From: Eumeta japonica
Taxonomy: Eukaryota; Arthropoda; Insecta; Lepidoptera; Psychidae
Length of the DNA: 64,000 nucleotides
Assembly: GCA_005406025.1 (NCBI GenBank)
Contig: BGZK01000903.1
Coordinates: forward strand, 186,001-250,000
Direction of reading: 5' to 3'
The notes beneath the pieces were generated by a model that had not been told where the DNA came from, made no database searches, and saw only the letters and a list, made by a program, of their open reading frames with translations. Within the stretch, counting starts at the first letter, position 1. Every line of letters begins with the position of its first letter. The position numbers and the translations under genes are program-made. Shown here piece after piece: positions 45,171 through 58,600 of the stretch.

Positions 45171-45775
45171 TAAAAAATCGTGTGCGTGTAACCTTTACGC
45201 GCGGTTGAAGTAAAACTTCTTCGACTTTTATGATAAATATCACCAAAAAGATTAATCATAAAATAAATGTGTCGTTTAAAATTTATTTTTTTGATAATGC
45301 AATTTTGACCTTTTCGTACTTGTGAGAGCCCTTGGACCTATTAAAATGTGTTTATAAATATAAATTGTACTTATACATGTACATAGAATTACATATAAAA
45401 TTCAATGATGTTTAATCATTCCAGATAACGATGAAGCGCTTGCGTATTATTTAAAAATTTGTGCCGCTATTTGATGCATCAATTGACAGTGTTTTGTCTA
45501 CCTATAGTAAGAAATTTTGAAAAAATACTTTATTACTTATAATGTAATATTGATTTTAATAATGAAATTATAAATTGTATTAGTCAGCTTTTTGATTTAG
45601 GTATGATAAAATCATACATTTTATTGATTTCATTTATAATTTTGGTACTAAAAAACTAACATTTTTTAGGCCGCGGGTCTTGATCAGTTTGCTGATTTTT
45701 ACTTTTATTTTTCCTCTTCATCGGTGATGAAGAGGAAATGTTTTCCTCCGAGTCAGTCATTTTTAGAGAGCGATT
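45171..45775. other. Unrelated segment replacing M2 and the start of B
   Basis: AT-rich sequence with no match elsewhere in the window that I can see. It contains a 13-bp perfect inverted repeat TTTCCTCTTCATC (45710-45722) / GATGAAGAGGAAA (45726-45738). Homology to module B resumes at about 45776. Confidence 0.5.
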
Positions 45776-48430
45776 TTAGCTGCTTTATTGACGAATCGTA
45801 AATTATAAGGTATTAGGAAATTAAGAAAAACCTGCGATAATTCCCTAGAAAAAGTTGGGATTGTACCGATATGTTTTTACTTTGTTTATAACGAAATATA
45901 TTTGAGGATTTGCGACATCAATCGCTGATTGGCAGTACTATCATAGAGAAAATCTAGCCTATGAACTACTAGAGGGCGCTGTTACTATATGTTTTTGGGT
46001 TTACAATTTGTTTTTGATGCTATTGTGATTTCTTCAGCGTTTTGTTTCGCTTGAACTTTTATTATTTGTTTTTGTCCAAATGATGGGCAGTGCGGTCGTC
46101 GAAGACCATCGCGAAAACGTTAATAGACAATATAGAGATTTAAAATATTTCATTGTTTAAACAATATATAGTAATCATCATAATAATTACGCTTCGACAT
46201 ATCCACACTAATCAGACGCCTTGTTAGTTTGTCACCTACATATTTACGTTTGTGAGGTATCATAATCTCTTTGGGGATATGCAATATTTAGTAATTTCAA
46301 AAGATTAAATTGAAGTATGTAGTGATTTATGGGTTTTAGGGTTCCCTACCCAAAGGTGGCAACGAGACTTTATTACTAGGCCTCCGCTGTCCGTTCATCT
46401 GTCACATTTTTTGAACTGTAATAAGTCTTTTGGCAGAATATGTAAATAGGTACTATAGCCATTATAACAACAAAAGACAAAATTAAAATAACGTTAAAAA
46501 TCAAAGAGTGTCCCCACACAAGGAACGTGTTCTTCTCGATGTTATTTATTTTACTAAATTATTTCCTAACTAATCTATATACTTAAATGTTGTAGAATGG
46601 TACACAACTCTTAGTGTACGAATCACAATCGCATTTCCCCGGTTTTTATTACATTCGTGATATTTGTATTCATTCTAAGAGTAAATTAAAATTCGTTTCA
46701 GGATGGACATTTTCTCACTATAGAAAAATATCATGAGAATTAACGGCAAAGATGTCTTCTTTGTCTACAATGTGACAGTCTGCATGAACATCATAACATT
46801 ACTGATATTCGCTCTAAATTAAGTCTGATTCTTGTTTGTGTCAAAGAAGTACTAACAGGTTTTGAAGTATGTACCTATTTGACCATAGACCCAGTGCCTA
46901 CGCAATAAAGCCATATCTAATTCTCATCGAATATTTATATATTTAAATGTTGATTTACTTTTTCTATCATTGGAAAATATTTCAACAAAAGCACTTTTTT
47001 TAAATACACAAATTCTTTTTTTTTTTATTTGAAACAGACATTACATTTTTTGCAGTGCTTTTCGGCAGTAAACCCTTTTTAGTGGATTTTTAGGATTATG
47101 GATCGATTAATAGCTTATTTCCTACATATTGTTTCAATGATTTATCGAATTTGATATTTATCTGATATAACTTAAAATGATTTCATAAATTAAATTCTTA
47201 TCGATTTTTTTATTCTCTCAATTTATGCGGTGTTACCATTCCTAGTTGAAATCTTTGTAATGTAAATGAAATTATTTTATTTTAATAAATTACAGAATCG
47301 CATTGTGAGCACGATCTATGTCCTAGAAAAATGTATGAATATATTTAAAAAAGAAGTGATATATGAAAATAAATAAATAAGATTGTTATCGTATTTTAGG
47401 ATTAATAGTCATTTTCGTCCGCTGTAGTTTGCGTGAATTAAAATCCATAAACAATCATCGCCGACTGTTTTGTTCCTGATCGTGGTTCTGTTCTCCATTC
47501 CAATACCGATTACAGTGTCTGTCTTGGTCTTGCCTTTGAAGTTGCTGCTATTGTTGCCGTATTTATACAACTATAATTTTAAATATCTAGATATGTAAAA
47601 TATACGAAATCTCATATTCTAGGAGAGACATTTAAGCATAGATTTGTATCTGCATCAGAGGTCCTTTTGATATCTGATAGAGGAAGGAGTGGGCTAGTGG
47701 ATAGGGGCGGAGCTGATGGAGGATCTTTGTGGAGTGATGAAGGGAGAATGGGCCACCGTAACTGTCACTCACTGGACGAAACCCAAATACGGAAACTGTT
47801 TCACGCCTGTGTTATGTGAGAGTGTGATATTGCACCGATCGCGCTGGACCATTTATGTGCTAGAGTCAAGTTGAACCAACCATGGTTCTACCACGGTATA
47901 TAGTTACGGCCTACATATCACACTACCAGAAGTCATCTGGCTGTCGATAACTAGCAACCCACCCAGGCTTCGTGCGTATAATAGTAATTACCTATAACCA
48001 GATGACTACTGGTAGATGAATAGGAGCGGTCATGAGAGGAAATTCTGGCAAGTATCTATAGATACAGCCTTGCTACGCCCAAAAAAATGGTTAACTTTTA
48101 GCACAGATACGACACAAAAATACCATTTATTGTGGTAGTGCCATGCTATGGTTATATAATGTCAACTGCATTTACACGCAATGAAATCTTTTATACAGAG
48201 GGCACAATCCATCATCAGAACAGCCCGCCTGTACCTCGATCGTTATAGATTATATGTATAGAGGATGGATTTTATCAGGCATTATTTTCACAAAAATTCT
48301 TCATTTTCATTTGGAAAAACTTTGTCAAAGAAACTATAACAGAAATATGTCATCGAAAATATACTTATAAATAATATAAAATAATACAGGTACAACCCTA
48401 ATAAATGCACGGCCAGACTACAAGCACGTG
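45776..48430. repeat. Macro-repeat module B, copy 3
   Basis: Runs parallel to 38100-40500: ACTAGAGGGCGCTGTTACTA (45968), GAAGACCATCGCGAAAACGT (46101), GGTTCCCTACCCAAAGGTGG, GTGACAGTCTGCATGAACAT (46773), GTGGTTCTGTTCTCCATTCC (47481), GGGGCGGAGCTGATGGAGGA (47704), ACCTCGATCGTTATAGATTA. Between 46590 and 46740 it keeps a stretch also seen in copy 1 (16590-16720). Non-coding. Confidence 0.85.
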
Positions 48431-49340
48431 CGCGGTCGTGTGGCTGGCCCCGCGGATCTCTGCGGCGCAGTAGCATCGCGTCAGCCGTTTTAAGGCGGTC
48501 AGTACGACATTTCCACGTAGATATTCTAAGCTACTTTTCTTCAAAACGGCTTCTTCATTTAATAGTCATTGAAGTAGCCGTTTCTGAAAAAAATAGCTTA
48601 GAAACCATAAGAAATCACAAAAACCATAAGAAACTATAGGACCTCTTTGGCAAAATTGTTTTGTAAAAGGAGGAGATTATGAATGTCGGGAGAAGATTCT
48701 AAATTCGTCGTGGTATACAAAGTACTACGAGGAATTAAGAATCTGTTCCTTTGTTTTTGTCGATAAAACATATCTTCCAATAAGCTGCAAACCAAAAGTA
48801 ATCAACATGTAAATATCACCAATTAATTAAATCCATTAAAATAGAAATATTAATATAGGTAATTATAAAAAATTACTTAGCTAAAAGATACAAATAAATA
48901 AAGAAAATGTATTAAATTAAATACGCATTAGTGTTTTAAAAATAAATGTCGTTATTGTCATTCTAATCATTCTAATTTTTATATGTTATAATCATGAATA
49001 AAAGATTATAATCTGTTGGTAAATTGTTCTCACTTACAATCCCAAAAATATTAGTAAAAATTTCAAATTGTGAATAAATATTTTGTTTGATTTTGGCACG
49101 ACAAATCAGACGTCAGTCGACGGTGACCGACTGTATGGTGAAGAATGTAAATGTAACATGTCTCAAAAAATCGAAAAATGTCATTTACAGATTCTGCAGA
49201 GCCACATTTATAGTATAAGTTAAAGTACTTACCTTAATTTTTTTTATTTTCATATAAAAATCAGGCAAATATTCAGAATGTTAAGCGTCAGAACAAGAGA
49301 TCATAACCACGTGCAAACGTATCGAATGCTTATTATCCAT
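48431..49340. repeat. Module E, copy 3, without the satellite
   Basis: Same landmarks as copy 1: CCCCGCGGATCTCTGCGGCG, AAGTAGCCGTTTCTGAAAAA, AGGAGGAGATTATGAATGTC, AGTAATCAACATGTAAATAT, then TATAATCATGAATAAAAGAT (about 48985), where copy 1 has 15 satellite units, then GGTGACCGACTG and AACATGTCTCAAAAAATCG. It also shows the empty site for the hAT at the left edge. Confidence 0.8.
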
Positions 49341-49925
49341 ACTTCTCTATGGTACGTCACGCGTCACGCGTAACGCGTTGTCGGCGGACATCATAGTTTA
49401 TTCATTAATTTGAAGAAAATTATTAGGTAAATAGGATAATATCAATAGGACATAATAAGGTTATTTTATAGAAACAAAATAAATTTATACAAATAAATTC
49501 TTTTAATAGAAATGAACATTATTTTTAAACAAGGAGCATCACAAGTAAGTCAATGGATTTTCTCCAACATAACATAAATTATTAAAATTTGAACTAATAA
49601 GAAGCACATGTAAATAATAAAGAAAAAAGACATTGAAAAATATGACGCAGAGAAAGAATAACTAACAAAATAAACTTTATATAAATTTTAAAATCCATCT
49701 CGTCTTTGTAAAAAAATCCTTTGTTACAAAATTTATAAACTATAATACAAGATTGACATACATACTTAACATACTACTGTAACATTAAAATCATCTAATA
49801 ATAATAATGTGATCACACTGGATCACATTATTACGCGAATGAGATTGTTCTGTCATCACATCACATTATCCAACTAGTACCAATATCGACACATATTACG
49901 TAAACTTCAACGAGTAACGTGGACA
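49341..49925. other. Insertion within module E, AT-rich, unidentified
   Basis: Begins near three ACGCGT-like words (49363-49380). Contains an inverted repeat TAATAATGTGATC (49802-49814) / GATCACATTATTA (49821-49833). No coding seen. Module E homology resumes at about 49930. Confidence 0.45.
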
Positions 49926-52624
49926 TGCAGTGTGATGTGACATTACACTACTTTTTGATGCACTATTTCGCGCGTGATAAATTATCTCTTCGACATATGA
50001 CATGCTGCAATACAACGACTGCGAAGTTAGTTGATTGTAAGTGACGTTTTCCACATATGAAAACGATGCCACGTATATGGCTACAACTGTAGTAAGACGT
50101 ATGAATACGATAAACACTGTATTATAAGACTTAGGAAGTCTACAAAAATTGAGTAGATTAAAAGCGAATTACCTATATTTCGCCTATCAATCAAACATGC
50201 AGTGGATGGTAATATTGCTCTTCGTTACATCAAACGTTGCAAGGCCGCGACTACGACATCTGTTGAATTTAAGTAAAACTAGATTGTTAAAATATATTCA
50301 TATGTAGAGGGCGTTAGGCGCTACTCTAATTTTATTTGTGGCGTTTCGTATTTGTCATTTTCAATTTTCATATTGTCAGACAATTTTCCATAACAACGTG
50401 ATAATTTTTTAATTGCGTCATAAATTATAATGCATTGGTCAGTTGAGAAAAAAATGGCAATGTTCCCAAGCCCAAGAACAATAGGAGATTGTAGTGACAT
50501 TCTTACTTCATGCAAGACGAAATATGTTATGGGGCTTAACGACATCTGCCGCAGAGTGCAAGTACTATTACAGGGAGAAACTCACATATGATCCACTAGA
50601 GCGCGCTGTCTCAGCAATCATTTTTGGGTTAACTATTTCCTTCTGATACTACTGAGATTTCTTCAGACTCACTCTAGGCCGGTTCTTGTTCGTATCGTAT
50701 CGAACGAGTATCGTTTATTCTAATTTCTAATTAAACTTCTTTTAAGGATAACTATTTGGATATTTTTGCAATAAAAAAATATAAAGCGTATCACCTATCG
50801 GTAGAGGCGAGGTCATAGTCTACAAAGTGATAGGGTCTATGAAAATTGTGACATTACAGATAATCGCTCTGAAATATGTATGTTTTTGATTTGCGTTAAA
50901 AAACTACGACACGCCTTAAAGTATGTACCTGTTTGACCATAGACCCAGTGCCTACGCACTGTATTCGTTCTTCAATCACGTCCTAATATTTATATCATTA
51001 AATGTTGATTAACTTTTTATATCATTCAAAAATATTTCCTACGAAATTTTTGTTTGAAAATAAACAATTTATAGGTTTTTATCTAATTTGGGATAGGCAT
51101 TCTTGCAGTGCTCTACGCCAGTGAACCCTTTTGAGTGGATTTTTGAAGAGTGCCTATCAATTAGCTACACATTGTTTCAATCATTTATTGAATTTGATAT
51201 TTGCCTAATAGACCCTACAATAATATCATAGATTAAATTGTTATCAATTTTAATTATTCTCCCAATTTAGTTCGGTATTACTAGTCGCAGTTGAAATCTT
51301 CACAAAATGAAGTTATAATATTTAAAAAATACAAAATCACGTTGCTAGCACGATCAGTGTCTCACAAAATGTATGGATAGATTCTAAAACGATATACAAT
51401 ATGAAAATAAAGAAATAAGTTCACTATCGCACTTTACAATCAGTTGTCGTCTCCGCCCGCTCGCTGATCACCGACCGCTTTAGTCCCTGACCCCGGCTCT
51501 GCTCGCGTTTCAGTGTCGACTCCGACGCCCAACTTGATGTTCCCTTGGATGTTGCTGCTGTTTTTCTCGTATTTATACAACTATATTTCATTATATACAA
51601 AAGGGCATGCAATTTCATATTCGAAGGGAGACTTTACATCTATGCCAAATTTTATTATACTCCGTTCAGCTTGGACGAACAGACACACAGACACTCAATT
51701 TTGTTTACAATATGTACTAATTAAGTTTTAATTCGCACTTTTCTCATTGACGTCATTGCGCCGTGCTCCACGAGCTAACAGCCGCAGCGGCGCGTGTTTG
51801 TGTCGGCGAGGTGGTACCGCCTTAACACTACATTAAGACTTAGCCACAGACTGTAGCAATGTGCCAGTTATATGGCGCTGTACACGAACGATTGAGGATT
51901 GAATGACAAATAGACATTGCTTAAGACTCATTCATCTATAAAATCTTTTTTATACATCTAGGTTAAACTACACGGATCTTTGTATTGTTCAATTTTAATT
52001 AGGATTGTAAAAGTTTTTGCAAATATTGCTCTTAATGGGCATAAAAATGCAATCAATTAGCGTCGATTACTATCACTAATTATCAGTAACATAAGTAAAA
52101 ACAAATAGTATAGCTGGGGTCATGGCACGAAGTAAGCGTAATAACTAAGGATAATAAGTTTATATGTTACACAGTAATTTGTAACATATAAACTTCATAT
52201 GCTCTATTAATCTATCAATAAATTAACGAGGCACACTAAATACGCCAAAATATCGCTGACGGCCATAACTGCGACGTAGTTTACGGTAAAGTTTACAGAT
52301 GTCGCTATTGTATGTACATAAAACTCAGACGTTGTTCTGGTGGATTTTAGTTAAATTAGGATTAACCCAGCATCCTCAGTCAAATGCTCCACAGAGGTAT
52401 TAGATATTTACCTGCTTCGAAAAGCTTATTTGTACACTGCCAACTCGATAACTAAGTTATGAAGAGAATAGATTAGAAACAACGATCTACATGTAATTTA
52501 CATAAATACAAGACACGCGGAGAAGCAAAGAAGTATACAGTATACGCGGTACGCACACAAAAGGAAACAGAGAGCGGCGGCGGTAAGGAGGCGTGACGGC
52601 GTGAGAGGGCGTCATGCCGTTTGT
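49926..52624. repeat. Macro-repeat module A, copy 3
   Basis: Follows copy 2 from CGTGATAAATTATCTCTTCG (49971) through GCAAGGCCGCGACTACGACA (50240), CTAGAGCGCGCTGTCTCAGC (50597), TGCCTACGCACTGTATTCG (50950), the GCTCTGCTCGCGTTTCAGTG block (51496) and GTGTGTCGGCGAGG-type sequence. A deletion near 52150 removes the part equivalent to 24300-25600; it rejoins at ATCAATAAATTAACGAGGCA (52217, as 7788) and ends with GAGAGCGGCGGCGG (52571). Confidence 0.85.
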
Positions 52625-54044
52625 CGTCACGGTCGTCGTATGTAAAGTCACAAATTCATTTGGAGGGCTCTGTGTGCGCATGCGCAATGAGGTCCCTGCG
52701 ACATACAAGACTTACCCTTGTTGACGCATCCACTAACAGCGGCGATCAATGGCCGGGACGCAGCGGCGCGCGGGGCGGGACGGGCACTCGCTGCGGCTAC
52801 AGGCCCGCCCGGTACACCCGGTATAGATCAGGCTCATTCGAAATTGTGTAAATTTATCACAATAATACACGCGATAACAACTCCTATATAAATTTAAAAG
52901 TGTTATTGAATAAGCATTCAGTAAAAAAGGGTATTATACAATTTCCGAAAATTTAGAAGACAAATATTCATGGGCATAAGCGGCTCGACTTCTTACCAGG
53001 CTGTTTCGTCCTTAAAGGTTTTGCATATGTTTAGGCTGTGTATGATCAAATTAGAAAAAGAGCTACCCAGTACCCTTAAGCTTCTTGCTCGTTCTTCTTG
53101 AGGGAAAACTGCCTTCCGAACGAGCGGTAAAGTGTAAATACGCAAAAAATTACGTAATACAAATGTTGTTTTGTAACCTATGAAATAAAGAACTTTGGAT
53201 TTGAATTTTATAATACTATTTTATATATACATACTAAAATAGGAGTTTTAATACTCAAATAAATGTATTTACTGGGTGCACAGTTTTGTGCTTTCGCATT
53301 GAGAAAAGAACTTCTAAACATCAGTCTAAAGCAGTGATAACGTTTAAAGCAGCTAGTTGTAAATTATGTCCAGGCAAATCATCTTTTAGTGTAAATTGAT
53401 TATTATATACATTGTAATATTCGAAGTAAACACATCCTTAACAGATTGGTGTGCAATCCTCATGGTTTTTTATTATTAGATATTTGAATATAATTAAAAT
53501 CTCATTATAGAAAGTACTTGGACATCGTAGAGAAATATTTGAAAAATGATAGAAGAGTACTCTCTGCGGACACTCATGTTGTTATGTACTTGCTTACATC
53601 TACATAACATTGCAATTTCTACATTAAAAAAAAGGTAACCTCATTTCCCATCAATTTTGATGATGCGATTCTCAGGAAAGTTACAAAATCGCGGAGTGAG
53701 CGCGTGTTGTCGGGCTACGCCCGGCGCAGAGCGGGAGGTGACGGTCAAACAAGTTTTGGGAAATATATTTGAATGAATCTTTCTTCTATTATAAACTAGC
53801 TGTCTGCTCTCGGTTTCCTTCGATTCTCTTACATCACTTGATCTTGTTGTCAACTCCAATCCTGGTCGCGCTCTGGATTCCTTAAACGGCATAACCGTTT
53901 TTACGTGAGTCACACTGGAAATTTTGGAACTGGCGATTTGTAATAAGAATATTATAAAGACAATTGCAATAATGTTCAAAAGAATTATTTGAAAATGTAA
54001 CTCTTTGGGAGTAGGTTACTTTCTAGTTTGTGCGGGTTGTCATA
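52625..54044. repeat. Module G, copy 2
   Basis: Matches 34730-35730, with indels. Directly follows module A, so the LINE and module F found between A and G in copy 2 of the macro-repeat are absent. A 112-codon minus frame (53641-53979) has a hydrophobic start but is not kept in copy 1, so it is not called. Confidence 0.75.
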
Positions 54045-54412
54045 CCTCTATCATATACATATGTATACATATAACGTTCTATGATAACGCCTCTTTCCAT
54101 TGGGAGTACTTCTGAGATTAGTCTGAACAAACACAAACTTTGTGTTTGTCCGTCCGAAAGATATTCGTTCCTATTTGACCGAAAACCATGAAAGTTTAGT
54201 ACATGTAATAATATGTATGTTTTCAAAGAGAAAATCTTTATGCAATCTGTTTTATAATTTTTCATTCATTCGTTTTGTACAAAATCCCGACTTCCTTCGC
54301 GGTTTGTACTATTGAAAACTGTTACACCGATTCTAAATACCCTTTCACTAATACAAACTCGTATTAACCTTGAGTAAAATTAGACTAGTAAAATGTATAA
54401 TTTAGAAAAGGC
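54045..54412. repeat. Module M1, copy 4 (uninterrupted)
   Basis: Shows ATTTGCCC at about 54411, the empty site for MITE-2 at 36187. Otherwise as copy 1. Confidence 0.75.
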
Positions 54413-54710
54413 ATTTGCCCCAGCTTCTTATCGATAGAGGTATCGGATTCCGAAACGGGACGGAAGCTAAATCGAGATCCGGGGCCGGGGCCGAGAGCGA
54501 GTGTCGGAGCGGGGTTAGGATCAAGAGCGCGACTGAACTCGAAATCAGGATCAGGGCCGGGGCCGGAACTAAACGTGTGAACGAGATTGGAGTGGCAGCA
54601 CGGTCGTCGAGTATAACAGACGATGTAATACATTCTATAACCACCCGAGCGAAGCCGCCGACGGAAGGTTAGGCTACAGCCTAACCATTCGATTTATAAT
54701 ATTATAGCAT
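54413..54710. repeat. Module M2, copy 3
   Basis: GC-rich, with GGGGCCGGGGCCGAGAGCG and GGATCAGGGCCGGGGCCGGA. The plus frame 54415-54672 keeps the same 60 residues as 12175-12435; minus frames are also open. Confidence 0.65.
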
Positions 54711-55690
54711 ATTTCATTTTTCAAGACTATTAAAGTCCTCAAAAATTGATTATATTGTATACATATCTGTGACGAAGTCGTGCAAAATCAAAGCGGTTCG
54801 TCATGTTGTTCTTCGTAACATTAGACGTTACAAAAAGCAATTGCGACATCTGTGGAATTTAATTGAAATCAAATTGTGAAAAATGTATTTATATGTAGAT
54901 GGCGTCAAGCGCTAATCTAATTTTTCTTTGACATTTCGTGTTTTGTCATTTCCAGTTTGCATATTATCCGTAAATTTCCATAATAACTAGAGCGATTTCA
55001 AACTACATTATCGACGGATCATAAATTAAAACGCATTGAGAAATTAAGAAAAAAATTTGAATGATTCCCTAGAACAAGCTGGGATTGTACCGACATATTT
55101 TTACTTTATACATAACGAAATATGTTATGATGTTTGCGACATCTGTCTCTGAGTGTTAGTACTATTATAGAGAAAGGCTAGCGTAGGAACTACTAGAGGG
55201 CGCTGTCACATCAAGTTTTTGGCTTTGCTATTTGTTTTTGATTCTATTGTGATTTCTTTAGCGTTTTGTCTCGCTTTGACTTTTATTATTTGTTTTTGTC
55301 CAAATGATGGGCAGTAACTTAGTCGAAGACCATCGCGAAAACGTCAATAGACAACATAGAGATTCAAAATAATTCATTCCTTAATCAATACTTCGTTAAG
55401 TGGTCTTATCATTAGTTACACTCCGGCGTATCACACTAAATCAGGCGCCTTGTCAGCTTGTTATGTACATAATTACGTTTGTGAGGCATCGTAGTCTCTT
55501 TGGTGGGTAAGCAATATTTAGCAATTGCAAAAGACTAAATTTAAGTATGTATTGAAATGTGGCTTTTAGAGTTCCATAACCAAAGGGTGGCAACGGGACC
55601 CTATTACCAAACTTCCGCTTTCCGTTCGTCTGTCACATTTATTGAACTGTAAAATAGATAGAGACTTAAACTTTATGTATATAGGTACTC
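54711..55690. repeat. Module B, copy 4, first part only
   Basis: Runs from TCAAGACTATTAAAGTCCTC to the dispersed-repeat block (GTTCCATAACCAAAGGGTGG at 55571) and stops at TATATAGGTACTC (about 55690), where module E/A sequence (GCGCATAATAAATTACCTCT) begins at once. The rest of B and most of E are deleted. Confidence 0.8.
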
Positions 55691-58600
55691 TTTGATTCTA
55701 TTACGCGCATAATAAATTACCTCTTCGACTTGCAAATGCTGCGATACAACGACTACAACGTTAGTTGATGTAGGTAATAATTAAAAACATTGACAGAGAT
55801 AAACCATACCTTAGAAGACTTAGAAAGTCTACAAAAATTCGGTACATAAAAAGTGAATCACTACTAGTTCGCCTGTGTTACAAACACGCAGTCGATCGTG
55901 ATGTTACTCTTCGTTATATCAAACGTTGCAAGGCCACGACTACGACATCTGTTGAATTTAAGTAAAACTAAATTGTGAAAATAAATTCATATGTAGATGG
56001 CGTTAGGCGCTACTCTCATTTTATTTGTGGCGTTTCGTATTTGTCATTTTCAATTTTCATATTGTCAGACAATTTTCTATAACAACGTGATAATTTTTTT
56101 AATTGCGTTATTGTTGGATCATAAATTATAATGCATTGGTCAGTTAAGAAAAAAATATCAATGTTTATCAAGAAGAATTTGAGATTGTAGTGACGTTTTT
56201 ACTTCATGCAAAACGAAATATGTTATGGGGCACTGCGACATCTACCGCTGAGTGCAAGTACTATTACAGAGAGAAACTTACATATGAACCACTAGAGCGC
56301 GCTGTCTCAGCAATCATTTTGTGTTAACAATATCCTTCTGCTACTACTGAGATTTCTTCAAACTCACTCTAGGCCGGTTCTTGTTCCATTCGTGGAAGTA
56401 TCGTTTATTCTAATTTCTAATTAAACTTCTTTTAAGGATAACTATTTGGATATTTTTGCAATAAAAAAAATATAAAGCAAATCACCTATCGGTAAAGACG
56501 AGGTCATAGTCTACAGAGTGATAGTGTCTATGAAAATTGTGACGTTACAGATGAGCATTCTGAAATACTTATGTTATTGATTTGCGTTAAAAAACTACGA
56601 CACGCTCTAAAGTGTGTACCTGTTTGACCACAGACCCAGTGCCTACGCACTGTATTCGTTCTTATGCACATCGTAATTTTTAAATGTTGTTTAACTTTTT
56701 ATGTCATTCAAAAATATTTCCTACAAAAGTATTTGTTAGTTTTTTAAAATAAACAATTTATAGATTTTTTATCTAATTTGAGATAAGCATTCTTGCAGTG
56801 CTTTACGCCAGTGAACCCTTTTGAGTGGATTTTTGAAGAATGCCTAGCAATTAGTGGCTTATTTGCTAGGGAGCGTCCATAAACTACGTAGCTCGACCAA
56901 GGTGGGGGAGGGATAAGCTTAAGCGCTACGCTGAGGCACGTAATGGGGGGAGTCGAGAGCAAAGCTACGTGGTTTTCTTCAGATGAAAATTTTGTTGAAT
57001 AAGATAATTTGAGTGACCCCCCCCCCCCGATGTTAATTTAACAAGAGGAATCAATTATTTAAATACATTTAATGTATTTAATTATTTCAAATAATATTTG
57101 AAAAAAAATAAACTTAATAAATTAATTTATTATTAATTATTTTTTTATAAATAAATTAATGTATCGTGAAAACCACGTTCCATTGGGTTGGGGGGGGGAG
57201 GGGGGGTCATCATAGAAAAGGCATGAGGCCACATGGGGGGAGGGAGGAGTCCTAGAGAGACTAAAATATGACCACGTGGTTTATGGACGTTCCCCTACAC
57301 ATTGTTTCAATCATTTATTGAATTTGATATTTGTTTAATAGACCCTACAATAATATCATAGATTAAATTGTTATCAATTTAAATTATGCTTCGAATTTAG
57401 TTCGGTATTGGTAGTCGCAGTTGAAATCTTCACAAAATGAAGTTATAATATTTTAAAAAAATACAAAATCACGTTGCTAGCACGATCAGTTTCTCACAAA
57501 AATGTATGGATAGATTCTAAAACGATATACAATATGAAAATTAATAAATAAGTTTGCTCTCGCACTTTACAATCAGTTGTCGTCTCCGCCCGCTCACTGA
57601 CCACCGACTGCTTTCGTCCCTGACCCCGGCTCTGCTCGCGTTTCAGTGTCGACTCCGACGCGAAACTTGATGTTCCCTTGATGTTGCTGCTATTTTTCTC
57701 GTATTTATACAATTATATTTCGTTATATACAAAGGGCATGCAATTCCATATTCAAGGGAGACTTTACGTTTACGCCAAATTTAATTACTCTCCGTTCAGC
57801 TTGGACGAACAGACACACAGACACTCAATTTTACTTACTACACGTACTAATTAAGTTTCAATTCGCACTTTTGTCATTGACGTCAGTGCGCCAGTGCTCC
57901 ATGAGCTAACAGCCTGCAGCGGCGCGTGTTTGTGTCGGCGAGGTCGTACCGCCTTAACACTACATTAAGACTCAGTCACAGACTGTAGCAATGTGCCAGT
58001 TATATGGCGCTGTACACGAACGATTGAGGATTTAATGATAAATCTATAAAATCTTTTTTATACTACTATGTACACGGATCTTTGTATTTTTCAATTTTAT
58101 TTAGGATTATAAAAGCTTTCGCAAATATTGCTCTTAAGTTTTGTTTTTAATAAAAAAGCAAGCAACTAACGTGGATTACTATCACTAATCATCAGTAACA
58201 TAAGTAAAAACAAGTACTTAGTATAGCTGGGGTCATGGCACTAAGTGAGTGCAATAACTAAGTGTAATAAGCACTGGCGAGTGCTCGAGAGCTCAACGAG
58301 TAGGCGTTAATGTCTAATGCGCACGTGTTGTTGTTTGATACGTCTAAGACTACAATAAACACACGCACCAAATTGAGAAATTTGATTAAAATGCGTTTCA
58401 ATTTAAATCACACCGGGATAAGGCGTTTTAAAACTTTTATCGCGCCGAAAACGTGCATTTTAGCGGAATAAAAAGTGTCACGTGTGACACCTACACACTA
58501 AATACCATCGAAATGCGACGTGTCACTTTGGCCGAACTGATTATAGAAATGTGTTCCCGCCTTATGCCACGAGAATTCTACATTTTGTGGATTTCCGAGC

